The position numbers and the translations under genes were made by a program. A stretch of DNA of 64,000 nucleotides, from NCBI RefSeq assembly GCF_044762745.1, contig NZ_JBIWEX010000027.1, positions 1 to 64,000 on the forward strand. Direction: 5' to 3'. The stretch's first letter is position 1. Each line of letters starts with the position of its first letter. The notes beneath the pieces are model-generated. The model searched no databases. It had not been told where the DNA came from and was given only the letters and a program-made list of their open reading frames with translations. The DNA is from Psychrobacillus sp044762745 (GTDB lineage Bacteria > Bacillota > Bacilli > Bacillales_A > Planococcaceae). Positions 17,080 to 25,883 of this stretch are shown piece by piece.

Positions 17080-17108
17080 TTGTTTTGCAAACATATTACA
17101 TATATAAT
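17080..17108 (+). promoter_or_regulatory. sigma-A-like promoter of opuA
   Basis: TTGTTT at 17080-17085 and a consensus TATAAT at 17103-17108 are separated by 17 bp. The opuAA ATG follows 42 bp downstream. The weak -35 fits a regulated osmotic-stress promoter. Confidence 0.65.
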
Positions 17109-17149
17109 GATTAGGTGTTCATTTATTATGAGCGGTTAGGAGTGTGTAT

Positions 17150-18403
17150 ATGAACGAACAAAGTATCAAGAAAAAAATCGTAGTAAAAGATACTACGAAA
17201 ATTTTCGGAAAGAACGTGAAGCGAGCAGTACAGCTTCTAAAAGAAGGAAAGTCGAAAGGTGACATTTTAAGAGCAACCGGTGCAACTGTAGGGGTTAAAA
17301 ATGTAACTTTTGATGTCAATGATGGTGAAATATTTGTCATTATGGGTCTTTCAGGAAGTGGTAAATCAACCTTAGTTAGAATGTTAAACAGATTGATTGA
17401 TCCGACAGTAGGGCAAATTTTGCTTGATGGAGAAGACATTGTTCAGATGAATAAAGAGCAGCTACGTGAAGTAAGACGTAAAAAAATAGGTATGGTTTTT
17501 CAAAACTTTGCTCTCTTTCCACATAAGACGATTGTTGAAAATACCGAATATGGTTTGGAAATCCAAGGGGTTCCAAAAGATCAGCGCCGAATAAAAGCGG
17601 TCGATTCATTAAAACTTGTTGGTCTTGCTGGATATGAAGATCAATACCCGAACCAACTAAGCGGCGGAATGCAACAACGCGTGGGACTTGCAAGAGCACT
17701 AGCTAATGATCCAGATATACTACTAATGGATGAAGCTTTTAGTGCACTAGATCCCCTTATTCGGAAAGATATGCAAAATGAACTCCTACAGCTTCATAGT
17801 GATATGGGGAAAACGTTTATTTTTATCACCCATGACTTAGATGAGGCACTTCGAATTGGAGATCGCATCGCATTGATGAAAGACGGAGAAATTGTTCAAA
17901 TTGGTACACCAGAAGAGATATTGATGAGTCCTTCCAATGAATACGTAGAACGCTTCGTCGAGGACGTTGATTTAGCGAAAGTATTAACAGCAGGACATAT
18001 TATGAAAAAGGCAGAAGCTATACAAGTGGACAGAGGACCTCGCGTTGCCCTTCGTTTAATGAAACAACTCGGAATTTCTTCTATTTATGTTGTCGATAAA
18101 AGTAATCGTTTAATGGGAGCAGTCACTGCACAGGATGCGGTAGCAGCATCGGAAACAGATAAGTCACTAGAAGATGTATTAATCTCTAATCTTCCGATGA
18201 TTTCGCCAGATACTGTGTTAACGGAGTTTTTTGATGTTGTATCGACTGCGTCCATTCCGGTAGCAGTTATTAGTGAAGATCAAAAGTTACTAGGAATTAT
18301 TATTCGTGGCGCACTGATTGGTGCTTTATCTGGTGACAACCAGTTTATTAATAATGATGGAATAATCGCACCAGCTGACCAATTGAATACGGAGGTGATA
18401 TAA
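17150..18403 (+). CDS. opuAA: glycine betaine ABC transporter ATP-binding protein OpuAA
   Basis: This is the ATPase of the betaine importer, 418 residues. Walker A is GLSGSGKST, the signature LSGGMQQRV, Walker B ILLMDEAFSALD, with H-loop FITHDLDEA. An N-terminal extension and two C-terminal CBS domains (from about residue 285: MKKAEAIQV...GISSIYVVD, then MISPDTVLTEFF) are typical of OpuA/ProV and sense ionic strength. AGGAG 7 bp upstream selects ATG 17150 over an in-frame GTG at 17144. It is the first gene of opuAA-AB-AC, one bp apart from opuAB. Confidence 0.95.
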   Translation: MNEQSIKKKIVVKDTTKIFGKNVKRAVQLLKEGKSKGDILRATGATVGVKNVTFDVNDGEIFVIMGLSGSGKSTLVRMLNRLIDPTVGQILLDGEDIVQMNKEQLREVRRKKIGMVFQNFALFPHKTIVENTEYGLEIQGVPKDQRRIKAVDSLKLVGLAGYEDQYPNQLSGGMQQRVGLARALANDPDILLMDEAFSALDPLIRKDMQNELLQLHSDMGKTFIFITHDLDEALRIGDRIALMKDGEIVQIGTPEEILMSPSNEYVERFVEDVDLAKVLTAGHIMKKAEAIQVDRGPRVALRLMKQLGISSIYVVDKSNRLMGAVTAQDAVAASETDKSLEDVLISNLPMISPDTVLTEFFDVVSTASIPVAVISEDQKLLGIIIRGALIGALSGDNQFINNDGIIAPADQLNTEVI

Positions 18404-18404
18404 G

Positions 18405-19262
18405 ATGAATGAATTATTACCTAGACTTCCGTTTGCAGATTGGATAGATAGCGGTGTCGATTGGCTCGTTTCTACATTTGGTTCCGTATTGGACGGGATT
18501 GCAGATGTATTAGGAGGGGTTGTTGAAGGAGCGGTAACCGTTCTAGATATGGTCCCATCCATTTTACTTGCGATCATCTTCGCATTAATCGCTTATTTTA
18601 TTTCCACGAGAAAAATTGCCTTCTTTACATTAGTCGGGCTTTTATTCATTGATTACTTAGACTATTGGTATCCAATGCTTCAAATGTTAGCCCTTGTATT
18701 GACATCGGTCTTTTTGGCCGTAGTAATCGGTATTCCAATTGGTATTTGGGGCTCGCAAAAAGCGAGTGTTCGTAAGGTGGTCAATCCGCTACTTGACTTA
18801 ATGCAGACAATGCCTGCATTTGTTTACTTAATACCTGCAATTTTCTTCTTTAATATTGGTGTCGTTCCAGGAGTAGTAGCGTCGGTCATTTTTGCGATGC
18901 CTCCGACAATTCGTTTAACGATGTTAGGAATTGAACAGGTCCCAAAAGATTTAATAGAAGCGACAGAAGCATTTGGTTCTACGACTGGTCAAAGATTAAT
19001 GAAAATACAAATTCCACTTGCTAAACCAACGATTATGGCCGGTGTCAATCAAAGCATCATGCTAGCTCTATCCATGGTTGTCATTGCATCGATGGTTGGT
19101 GCACCAGGACTTGGGGAAGAAGTTTACCGATCTGTAACACAATTGAAAACCGGTGTAGGTGTTGAAACCGGGGTTTCTATCGTTATTGTTGCGATTATTT
19201 TAGATCGTATTACACAACAAGCCGGAGCAAGAAAGAAAAAAATAGGGGGAAAATTATCATGA
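18405..19262 (+). CDS. opuAB: glycine betaine ABC transporter permease OpuAB
   Basis: The 285-residue inner-membrane subunit has a cytoplasmic amphipathic start (LPRLPFADWIDSGVDWL) and about 6-7 membrane helices. The EAA loop, TEAFGSTTGQRLMKIQIPLAKPT near residue 190, contacts OpuAA. This is the ProW/OpuAB architecture in which the binding protein is a separate lipoprotein. The gene sits one base after opuAA and overlaps opuAC by 4 bp (ATGA), so translation is coupled. GGAGGTG lies before the ATG. Confidence 0.95.
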   Translation: MNELLPRLPFADWIDSGVDWLVSTFGSVLDGIADVLGGVVEGAVTVLDMVPSILLAIIFALIAYFISTRKIAFFTLVGLLFIDYLDYWYPMLQMLALVLTSVFLAVVIGIPIGIWGSQKASVRKVVNPLLDLMQTMPAFVYLIPAIFFFNIGVVPGVVASVIFAMPPTIRLTMLGIEQVPKDLIEATEAFGSTTGQRLMKIQIPLAKPTIMAGVNQSIMLALSMVVIASMVGAPGLGEEVYRSVTQLKTGVGVETGVSIVIVAIILDRITQQAGARKKKIGGKLS

Positions 19263-20158
19263 ATTTAGCTAAAAAGATTACAGGTTTAGGGGCAATCGCC
19301 CTATTATCACTTGGGCTTGCAGCATGTGGGTCAGATGAGGATAAAGGTTCTACTTCAGAAGCGGATTCAGTCGGAGAATCGGTCAAATATAAAATAACGG
19401 GTATTGACCCAGGTGCTGGCATTATGGAAGCAACTGAACGTGCTATAACAGATTATGAATTAGAAAAATGGGATTTAGTTTCTGGTTCAAGCGCCGCAAT
19501 GACTGCTGCTTTGAAAAAGGCGTATGATGCAGAAAAACCAATTATTATAACAGGTTGGACGCCGCACTGGAAGTTCGCAAAATACGATTTGAAATATCTT
19601 GAAGATCCAAAAGGTTCATATGGTGGGGAAGAAGAAATCCATACAATAGGTCGAACAGGATTACAAGAAGATTTACCTGAAGCTCATCAAATATTATCAA
19701 ACTTCAGCTGGTCAGAAGATGATATGGGTGAAATTATGATCGCCATCCAAGAAGGTGAAAAACCAGAAGTAGCTGCACAAAACTGGGTAGATGCAAATGC
19801 AAATAAAATTGCTGTATGGACAGACGGTGTTGAAAAAGTTAATGGCGATGAAATCAAGCTTGCATATGTTGCATGGGATAGCGAGATCGCTAGCACAAAT
19901 GTGATGAAAATCGTATTAGAAGATATGGGCTATAAAGTAACAACAGTACAAGTAGAAGCAGGTCCTATGTGGACTGCAGTTGCTGATGGTAGCGCAGATG
20001 CATCTCTAGCTGCATGGTTACCAATAACGCATGCAACGTATTCAGAAAAATTTGATGGAAAATTTGAGGATCTCGGTGCCAGTATGACTGGCGTGAAAAT
20101 CGGTTTAGTTGTCCCTGCTTATATGGACATTACATCTATTGAAGATTTACAAGAATAA
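19259..20158 (+). CDS. opuAC: glycine betaine-binding lipoprotein OpuAC
   Basis: This is the substrate-binding subunit of OpuA, 299 residues. The signal peptide MNLAKKITGLGAIALLSLG ends in the lipobox LAAC, so Cys22 is lipidated and anchored outside the membrane. ITGWTPHWKFAKYDLKYLEDP and AAWLPITHATY carry the tryptophans and aromatics that make the cation-pi cage for betaine or proline betaine. It overlaps the end of opuAB and is followed by a perfect terminator. Confidence 0.95.
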   Translation: MNLAKKITGLGAIALLSLGLAACGSDEDKGSTSEADSVGESVKYKITGIDPGAGIMEATERAITDYELEKWDLVSGSSAAMTAALKKAYDAEKPIIITGWTPHWKFAKYDLKYLEDPKGSYGGEEEIHTIGRTGLQEDLPEAHQILSNFSWSEDDMGEIMIAIQEGEKPEVAAQNWVDANANKIAVWTDGVEKVNGDEIKLAYVAWDSEIASTNVMKIVLEDMGYKVTTVQVEAGPMWTAVADGSADASLAAWLPITHATYSEKFDGKFEDLGASMTGVKIGLVVPAYMDITSIEDLQE

Positions 20159-20169
20159 AAAGTATATAG

Positions 20170-20205
20170 AAAGCTCATCATTCGTAACGGATGATGAGCT
20201 TTTTT
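20170..20205 (+). terminator. opuA operon terminator
   Basis: A 12-bp stem AAAGCTCATCAT / ATGATGAGCTTT with a 9-nt loop ends in TTTTTT, 11 bp after the opuAC stop. Confidence 0.9.
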
Positions 20206-20321
20206 GCGATTGAGGAAATTATCAAATCTCTGACATGTGGAAAACTTTCTCGCAATAACATAGGGTATGCCGTTTATTTGTTTTAAGCATAATATAGGGA
20301 TAATGCGTCTTAAAGAATTTA

Positions 20322-20385
20322 CCGCTAGGATTTCCGCTTCAGGGCGGACGCTTTCCGAGGGGTGAGCGATGAGCCTTCACCGCCG
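20322..20385. repeat. GGCGGACGCTTTCCG intergenic repeat, copy 1
   Basis: The block CCGCTAGGATTT..., CAGGGCGGACGCTTTCCG, then GAGCGAT.AGCC.TCACCGCC recurs at 35678-35741 with about 80% identity. Its GC content is far above the surroundings. Similar GGCGGACGC blocks are a familiar type of interspersed repeat in Bacillaceae and Planococcaceae genomes. Confidence 0.75.
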
Positions 20386-20498
20386 CTTGCGCGTACGTTG
20401 TGAAGTCTCATCTGTCTCACTTGATCCCTCCGGAGTCGCCGCCCTTCCGCTCCAATCCACTATTTCTTGAAGATAAAATCCAATAAATGGTTGAACGA

Positions 20499-20566
20499 GA
20501 CAAATCCACTGCGAACGCGACAAAGACTACCCCGAGTGCGACAAAAAGACCGCCCAACACGACAAA
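20499..20566. repeat. phased array of four GACAAA motifs (period 20-21 bp)
   Basis: GACAAA occurs at 20499, 20519, 20540 and 20561, each preceded by a variant of GAACGC or GAGTGC. The spacing of 20, 21 and 21 bp equals two helical turns, or seven codons. It lies inside the MITE-like element, next to its right inverted repeat. Confidence 0.75.
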
Positions 20567-20724
20567 CCAGAAGATCCTATCTTTAAGACGCATTATCTCT
20601 ATATTGTGCAAGCTATCCCCTATAAGGGTAGTTTTTCATGAACAATTCGATTGCATATCATATTTTATTGGAATACCATGAAGAGAGGAATGAAATCAAT
20701 TGAAGTTTAAGGGGGATTACGTAA

Positions 20725-21930
20725 ATGGATGCAATAGAAGTACTAACCAATTTAGATAAACTAAAAGTGTGTTTTCAGCCGATTTTTAGTGCGGATGAAC
20801 ATGTCGTTATTGCATATGAAATCTCTGGTAAGCTGATTGTTGATGATCAAGAGGTGAATTTGAATTCATTTGCCTACGATGAGGAAATTCCAGAAGAGTA
20901 CCGTGTGGAAGTGACACATAAAATTTGGAGTCTTGCCCTTTCTCAATTAACGGAGGAAGCGAAGAAATTTGATATTTATTTACCTTGCAACGCCAATTTG
21001 CTTGTGCTCGACTATGGGGAGAGTTATTTTGATATCATCAAACAATATATTCCGGAAGATGAGCTTGAACGCATTGTTATTGTCGTTTCGGAGCATGACT
21101 TTAAAGGTGCATTTAAAGAACTGAATAATGTGCTTCGTTATTACCGAACATATGGGATAAAAATAGCTATAAATCAAGTTGGCTCAGAAAGTCATCTAGA
21201 TTATATAAACATGCTGTCACCTAATATTTTGAAGCTGAATATTGCAAAGTTGAGCTATGAGTCTTGGGGTGTGGAAAACGATTTGTTCACATCACTTAGT
21301 ACAATGGCGCGTAGAATGGGTGCAAATATGTTATTTGAAGGCATTGATAGTGTGCACCAGCTCCAATTTGCATGGAAAAATGGTGGGCGATATTATCAAG
21401 GAAAATATTTAGCAGAAGTACATACAGCTACGATTCCACGTGATCAATTAAAAGAAAGTTTTAAAGAAAAATGTCAGCAGTTCATCTCCGCAGAAAAACG
21501 ACTTCTTGAAGAAAACTATAAGGAGTTAAAGGCTTTGCAGAGTATATTAGAAAAAACCGTACACCTTTTAAAGCCTACGAGCAATGATCCGGAGCAGCTT
21601 CTTGCACTCGCACATGCGCTTGATGATTATTCTTTCCGTCTATATATTTGCGATGAAGAAGGCTTTCAAACATCTACTAATATTATGCGGATTAATAACG
21701 AGTGGCATATACAAAAAGAAGCGATTAATAAAAATTGGAGCTGGCGTCCATACTTTTTAAAAACGATCATTACTATGCGCAATGACCAAAATGGTGTTTT
21801 TTCTGATGTATATAGCGACATCGACACTGGAGAAATGACGCGAACATTTTCAGTGCCAATTTATGCAAATGGGTATTTATTCATTGATATTTCCTATGAA
21901 TACTTATTTAAACATAATATTTTCAGGTAA
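20725..21930 (+). CDS. ykuI: EAL-domain protein YkuI (c-di-GMP binding)
   Basis: The 401-residue protein has an N-terminal EAL fold (residues about 1-245: VCFQPIFSADEHVVIAYEI, LKLNIAKLS, LFEGIDSVHQLQFAWKNGGRYYQG), a linking helix, and a C-terminal PAS-like domain with RLYICDEEGFQTSTNI. This is the layout of B. subtilis YkuI. The EAL signature itself is altered to YEIS, and several metal-ligand positions look unconventional, matching the view that YkuI binds c-di-GMP without degrading it. AGGGGG precedes ATG 20725. It is a single-gene unit ending in a strong terminator. Confidence 0.88.
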   Translation: MDAIEVLTNLDKLKVCFQPIFSADEHVVIAYEISGKLIVDDQEVNLNSFAYDEEIPEEYRVEVTHKIWSLALSQLTEEAKKFDIYLPCNANLLVLDYGESYFDIIKQYIPEDELERIVIVVSEHDFKGAFKELNNVLRYYRTYGIKIAINQVGSESHLDYINMLSPNILKLNIAKLSYESWGVENDLFTSLSTMARRMGANMLFEGIDSVHQLQFAWKNGGRYYQGKYLAEVHTATIPRDQLKESFKEKCQQFISAEKRLLEENYKELKALQSILEKTVHLLKPTSNDPEQLLALAHALDDYSFRLYICDEEGFQTSTNIMRINNEWHIQKEAINKNWSWRPYFLKTIITMRNDQNGVFSDVYSDIDTGEMTRTFSVPIYANGYLFIDISYEYLFKHNIFR

Positions 21931-22022
21931 AACAATAGATCTCCATCACGTTATGAAAAAAATTCAAATGCTGAAAGAGGCATGATTGAAGAAGTTCGTG
22001 TCGAAAGTTAAATAACTTTTGT

Positions 22023-22063
22023 AACTCCATCTATGACCAATCGTCATAGATGGAGTTTTTTTA
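22023..22063 (+). terminator. ykuI terminator
   Basis: AACTCCATCTATGA and its exact complement make a 14-bp stem with a 7-nt loop, followed by TTTTTTT. It lies 92 bp after the ykuI stop. Confidence 0.9.
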
Positions 22064-22229
22064 CGTTGAAGAAGTAAATAAATTCAATAAAATACCATTC
22101 GAGATAAGTTATATAGACTGTTTAGTTGTAATAATATAGAAAAAATGTACGTGGTATTTCACTAAATGTAGATATGCAATTTTATGCAATTATCGACAAA
22201 ATACTAGTTCTTAAGTTTCATAAATAAGA

Positions 22230-22259
22230 TTGACAATACCGCTGTGCCTGAAGTAGTAT
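22230..22259 (+). promoter_or_regulatory. candidate promoter of the Liv/acyl-CoA ligase operon
   Basis: TTGACA at 22230-22235 and TAGTAT at 22254-22259 are 18 bp apart, 48 bp before the first GTG start. The -10 overlaps a short dyad, CTGAA-GTAGTA-TTCAG, which could be an operator. Confidence 0.5.
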
Positions 22260-22307
22260 TCAGAATATATAAAAAATTACAGAAATGACCTTGGAAGGAG
22301 AATCCGA

Positions 22308-23081
22308 GTGGAGCCTATTTTAGAGATAGAAGCCGTGTCTTTGCAATTCGGTGGAGTAAAAGCATTAGATGACGTCACCTATCATATACAAAAGGGAGAA
22401 ATCTTCTCACTTATTGGTCCCAATGGAGCAGGGAAAACAAGTATGCTCAACTGCATTAGCGGTTTATACCATCCAACTAGCGGTTCAATCCGTTATAAAG
22501 GACAGGAAATAGTGAACATGAAGCCTTATCATCGGACAACACTTGGGATTGCACGGGCCTTTCAAAATATAGCACTGTTTGCTCATATGTCAGTATTAGA
22601 CAATTTAAAGTTAGGTAGACATACACTAATGAACTCGGGTGCAATAAGCGGAGGATTTTATATTGGCAAAGCGGCAAAAGAAGAAATTGAGCATCGGAAA
22701 AAAGTAGAGGAAGTCATTGAGTTTCTAGAGCTGCAAGATATCCGACATACGCCCGTTGGAACGCTCCCTTACGGATTACAAAAACGAGTGGAAGTAGGCA
22801 GAGCGCTAGCACTCGGACCGGAGTTAATCCTATTAGATGAACCAATGGCTGGGATGAACAATACAGAAAAAGATTTGATGGCTCGTTTCATACTAGATAT
22901 GCATGAAGTAATGGATATAACCGTTGTATTAATCGAGCATGATTTAGGGATCGTCATGAATTTATCTGATCATATTGCAGTTTTAGATTTTGGAAAACGT
23001 ATCGGATTTGGTACTCCGGAAGAAATACAGAAAAATCCGGATGTAATTCGAGCTTATATTGGGGAAGAAACCGTTATTTAG
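22308..23081 (+). CDS. branched-chain-type ABC transporter ATPase (LivG-like)
   Basis: The 257-residue ATPase belongs to the LivG group of the hydrophobic amino acid uptake family. Walker A is GPNGAGKTS, Walker B LILLDEPMAGMN, H-loop VLIEHDLGIV. The signature loop is LPYGLQKRVEVGRAL, the usual LxYGxQRR variant. It starts at GTG 22308 with AAGGAG 8 bp upstream. It is the first gene of a six-gene operon with an acyl-CoA ligase, LivH, LivM, a binding protein and LivF, all in one direction with short gaps. Confidence 0.9.
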   Translation: MEPILEIEAVSLQFGGVKALDDVTYHIQKGEIFSLIGPNGAGKTSMLNCISGLYHPTSGSIRYKGQEIVNMKPYHRTTLGIARAFQNIALFAHMSVLDNLKLGRHTLMNSGAISGGFYIGKAAKEEIEHRKKVEEVIEFLELQDIRHTPVGTLPYGLQKRVEVGRALALGPELILLDEPMAGMNNTEKDLMARFILDMHEVMDITVVLIEHDLGIVMNLSDHIAVLDFGKRIGFGTPEEIQKNPDVIRAYIGEETVI

Positions 23082-23096
23082 AAAGGTGGAACAAAA

Positions 23097-24992
23097 ATGG
23101 GGTCAGAAAAAACATTACCTAATCTTTTAGCGGAACGTGCGTCTAAGCACGAACACGAAGTTGCACTCAGGCAAAAACATCTAGGAATATGGAACGAAAT
23201 CACATGGGGTGACTATTTTAAAAAGGTAGAGCAATTGTCCATTTCGCTTGCTAAAAGGTTGGATTTTAAAAGCGGTGAAAAACTTGCAATCATAGGCGAA
23301 AATCGACCGCAGTGGCTCTATTCACAAATGGCGGCTCAAAGTTTAGGTGGCATATCGGTTGGAATTTATCAAGAGTCGCGTCCAGAGCAAATTGTCTATT
23401 ATTTAAACGACTGTCAGGCACGTATTGTTGTAGTGGAAGATCAGGAGCAAGTAGATAAATTGCTCGAAATCGAAAAAGAGATACCACTTGTCGAACATAT
23501 TATTTTTTACAATAAACAAGGAATGCGCCATTATAAGCATTCGAAGCTAATAGACTTTGATGAGTTATTAGATCATGGGACCAGTTTAATAGAAGATAAT
23601 CGTCACTTAATTCAAGAAAAATTAGCGCAGAGACTAGGAAACGAGTATGCACTGGTTGCTTATAGCGCTGCAACAACTGGAAATCCAAAAGGGGTTTTAC
23701 TAACACATGAAAGTTTAATAGAGGCCGCTAAAAGCCTTACGATGGTAGACAAAATGGAAAACAAGGATGATTATTTTTCCTTTTTACCGCTATCTTGGAT
23801 TCACGAACAAGTGATAAGTAGCGTTATTCCTTTAACAACTGGAATCGTTATAAATTTTCCGGAAAAGCCACATACGGTTATCGGTGATTTACGCGAGATA
23901 GGTCCCCATACACTGCTAGCACCGCCAAGAGTTTACCAAAAGATCATGTCTGATTTTACGATAAGAATGGAAGGGGCAAGTTGGTTTAAGAAAAAAGTCT
24001 ACCAAACTTTTAAAAAGATTGGTGACAAAATGGCACAAGAGAAGATAAAGAAACAAACACTTTCGTATGGGGAGAAACTCATGTATCAACTAGGTGATTT
24101 CCTCATTTTCAGTGCAATCCGAGATCATCTTGGTTTATCTAGGATAAAAAGGGCGTACATTGCGGGAGCGGCACTTGAAGCGGAAGCTTTTTATTTCTTT
24201 CATAGTATTGGAGTTAATGTAAAACAAACGTATGGAGGGACAGAATTAGCTGGAATTGCATTTGTTCAGCATGATAATGATATTAATGTGGAGAGTGCGG
24301 GTGTACCTCTGCCTGGAACGGAAGTGAGAATTGGAGAAGATGGAGCTATCTACGTAAGAAATTTCTCTATTTCTACGGAGTATTTACATGAGGAAGATCG
24401 CGAAACAAACATCGACGGTTGGATTACTCTTGGTGATTGTGGACGCTTAGGAACAGATGGACATCTTTATATGCTTGATCGCGGGGAGGATATTATAAAG
24501 GACCAAAATGATAAACTCATTTATCCGAGAATAGTAGAAAGTAAATTGAAAACAAGTCCTTATATCCAAGAGGCTGTCTGCTTCGGCAAGGATAAGCCCT
24601 ATATGACTGCTATATTAAATATCGACTTGAATAGCGTAGGTCGCTGGGCGGATAAAAATAGAATTGTTTACACGGAGTATTCTGATTTAGCTAGAAATGC
24701 CCAAGTTGTAGAGTTTATCGAACAACAAGTTACTGGGTTAATGGGTCAAATACCAGCTTATGCACGAGTAAAAAAGTTTACTATTTTACACAAACAGTTT
24801 ACTGCGGATGATGCTGAACTCACGCGTACATTAAAGGTAAGAAGAAAGTTCATCGAGGATAAGTATAAGATGCTTATAAATGGTATGTATTCTGAGACTC
24901 AAAAAGTGACAATGACTAATTTTGAAAAAGAATCTATAGGGGAGATTAGTTTGCAAGTCATTCAGTTGAACATGAAACAGGGGGTGGCATAA
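23097..24992 (+). CDS. AMP-binding acyl-CoA synthetase
   Basis: This is an ANL-superfamily ligase of 631 residues, similar in layout to long-chain acyl-CoA synthetases (FadD15 type). The P-loop reads YSAATTGNPKGVLLTH instead of the usual YTSGTTG. KQTYGGTELAGI is the adenylate-binding block, and GWITLGDCGRLGTDGHLYMLDRGEDIIKDQND covers the hinge region. It joins a carboxylic acid to CoA with ATP. Being 15 bp after livG and 2 bp before livH, it is fixed within the transporter operon, so the imported substrate may be a carboxylic acid trapped as its CoA ester. Which acid is unknown. Confidence 0.85.
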   Translation: MGSEKTLPNLLAERASKHEHEVALRQKHLGIWNEITWGDYFKKVEQLSISLAKRLDFKSGEKLAIIGENRPQWLYSQMAAQSLGGISVGIYQESRPEQIVYYLNDCQARIVVVEDQEQVDKLLEIEKEIPLVEHIIFYNKQGMRHYKHSKLIDFDELLDHGTSLIEDNRHLIQEKLAQRLGNEYALVAYSAATTGNPKGVLLTHESLIEAAKSLTMVDKMENKDDYFSFLPLSWIHEQVISSVIPLTTGIVINFPEKPHTVIGDLREIGPHTLLAPPRVYQKIMSDFTIRMEGASWFKKKVYQTFKKIGDKMAQEKIKKQTLSYGEKLMYQLGDFLIFSAIRDHLGLSRIKRAYIAGAALEAEAFYFFHSIGVNVKQTYGGTELAGIAFVQHDNDINVESAGVPLPGTEVRIGEDGAIYVRNFSISTEYLHEEDRETNIDGWITLGDCGRLGTDGHLYMLDRGEDIIKDQNDKLIYPRIVESKLKTSPYIQEAVCFGKDKPYMTAILNIDLNSVGRWADKNRIVYTEYSDLARNAQVVEFIEQQVTGLMGQIPAYARVKKFTILHKQFTADDAELTRTLKVRRKFIEDKYKMLINGMYSETQKVTMTNFEKESIGEISLQVIQLNMKQGVA

Positions 24993-24994
24993 AC

Positions 24995-25879
24995 ATGACA
25001 TTTTTTCTTCAAATGCTCGTAACAGGAGTGGTAGTCGGAAGTATTTATGGACTTGTCGCATTAGGGTTTGTTCTAATTTACAGAGCTAGTGGCGCATTGA
25101 ATTTGGCGAATGGGGAATTCGTTATAATTGGACCTTATGTCTGTTTAATCTTAATGACCGCTTATAAAATTCCATTCATCTATGCGCTACTTATAACGCT
25201 TGTCTTTAGCGCTGTTCTTGGATTAGTTGTCGAGAGACTGGTAATTAGACCTATACAGAATGCACCGGTTGTCTCGGTCATTATGGCCACCATAGGATTG
25301 TCGAGCTTACTAGGCGGTGCAGTGCATATGATTTGGGGGCATCAGACACGGACATTTCCACCGGTTTTTCCACAAACCCCTATTAATATTGCGGGAGTAA
25401 TCATTACTCCTGTTTATCTTTGGTCATTTATAGTGGTAGTTTTGTTACTTGTCATTTTTTCTCTCTTCTTCAAGTTTTCTAAAATGGGGATTGCTATGAG
25501 AGCGGTCGCAGATGATCGTCAAGCAGCTCTATCCATGGGGATGAGTGTGAAGTACGTCTATGCTGCAACTTGGATGATTGCTGCGGTTGTGGCTGCTGTT
25601 GGGGGAGTCCTCCTTGGTAACATAAATGGTCTAAGTCCTACCATGTCCGCTATCGGGTTAACGGTTTTACCAGTCGTTATTCTAGGAGGCCTCGATAGTG
25701 TTCTAGGAGCAATTATTGGAGGATTTATCATTGGTATTCTTCAAAATTTAGCTGGAGGATATTTGGACCCTCTTGTAGGAGGGGGTTTGAAGGATGTTGT
25801 TCCTTTTATCATTGTCCTCCTTATATTGATGCTAAAACCACATGGATTATTTGGTAGTCGAAGAATCGAGAGGGTGTGA
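24995..25879 (+). CDS. branched-chain-type ABC transporter permease (LivH-like)
   Basis: The 294-residue permease has about 8 membrane helices and typical LivH blocks: GSIYGLVALGFVLIYRASGALNLANGEF at the start, MRAVADDRQAALSMGM (the cytoplasmic coupling loop) and VVILGGLDSVLGAIIGG. GGGGGTGG precedes ATG 24995. It is paired with LivM just downstream. Confidence 0.92.
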   Translation: MTFFLQMLVTGVVVGSIYGLVALGFVLIYRASGALNLANGEFVIIGPYVCLILMTAYKIPFIYALLITLVFSAVLGLVVERLVIRPIQNAPVVSVIMATIGLSSLLGGAVHMIWGHQTRTFPPVFPQTPINIAGVIITPVYLWSFIVVVLLLVIFSLFFKFSKMGIAMRAVADDRQAALSMGMSVKYVYAATWMIAAVVAAVGGVLLGNINGLSPTMSAIGLTVLPVVILGGLDSVLGAIIGGFIIGILQNLAGGYLDPLVGGGLKDVVPFIIVLLILMLKPHGLFGSRRIERV

Positions 25880-25883
25880 TAGA

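Larger units (their letters stand above)
20287..20609. mobile_element. MITE-like element with about 26-30-bp terminal inverted repeats
   Basis: The sequence at 20291-20316 (AATATAGGGATAATGCGTCT plus TAAAGA) is the reverse complement of 20580-20605 with a single mismatch, and the match extends a few bases outward to about 20287 and 20609. The interior of roughly 320 bp has no credible gene. It holds a GC-rich block shared with another locus and an array of GACAAA motifs with a 20-21-bp period. It fits a non-autonomous, MITE-like insertion between opuAC and ykuI. Confidence 0.65.

Noticed and set aside
20499..20566. Possible CRISPR array in the GACAAA repeats
   Set aside because: The units are about 20-21 bp in total with only a short conserved core, no spacers of about 30 bp and no cas genes. 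The same applies to 35877-35972.
20417..20611. Minus-strand frame of 64 codons with a hydrophobic stretch
   Set aside because: It lies inside the MITE-like element and its hydrophobic heptads arise from the 21-bp repeats read in frame; no RBS is evident.
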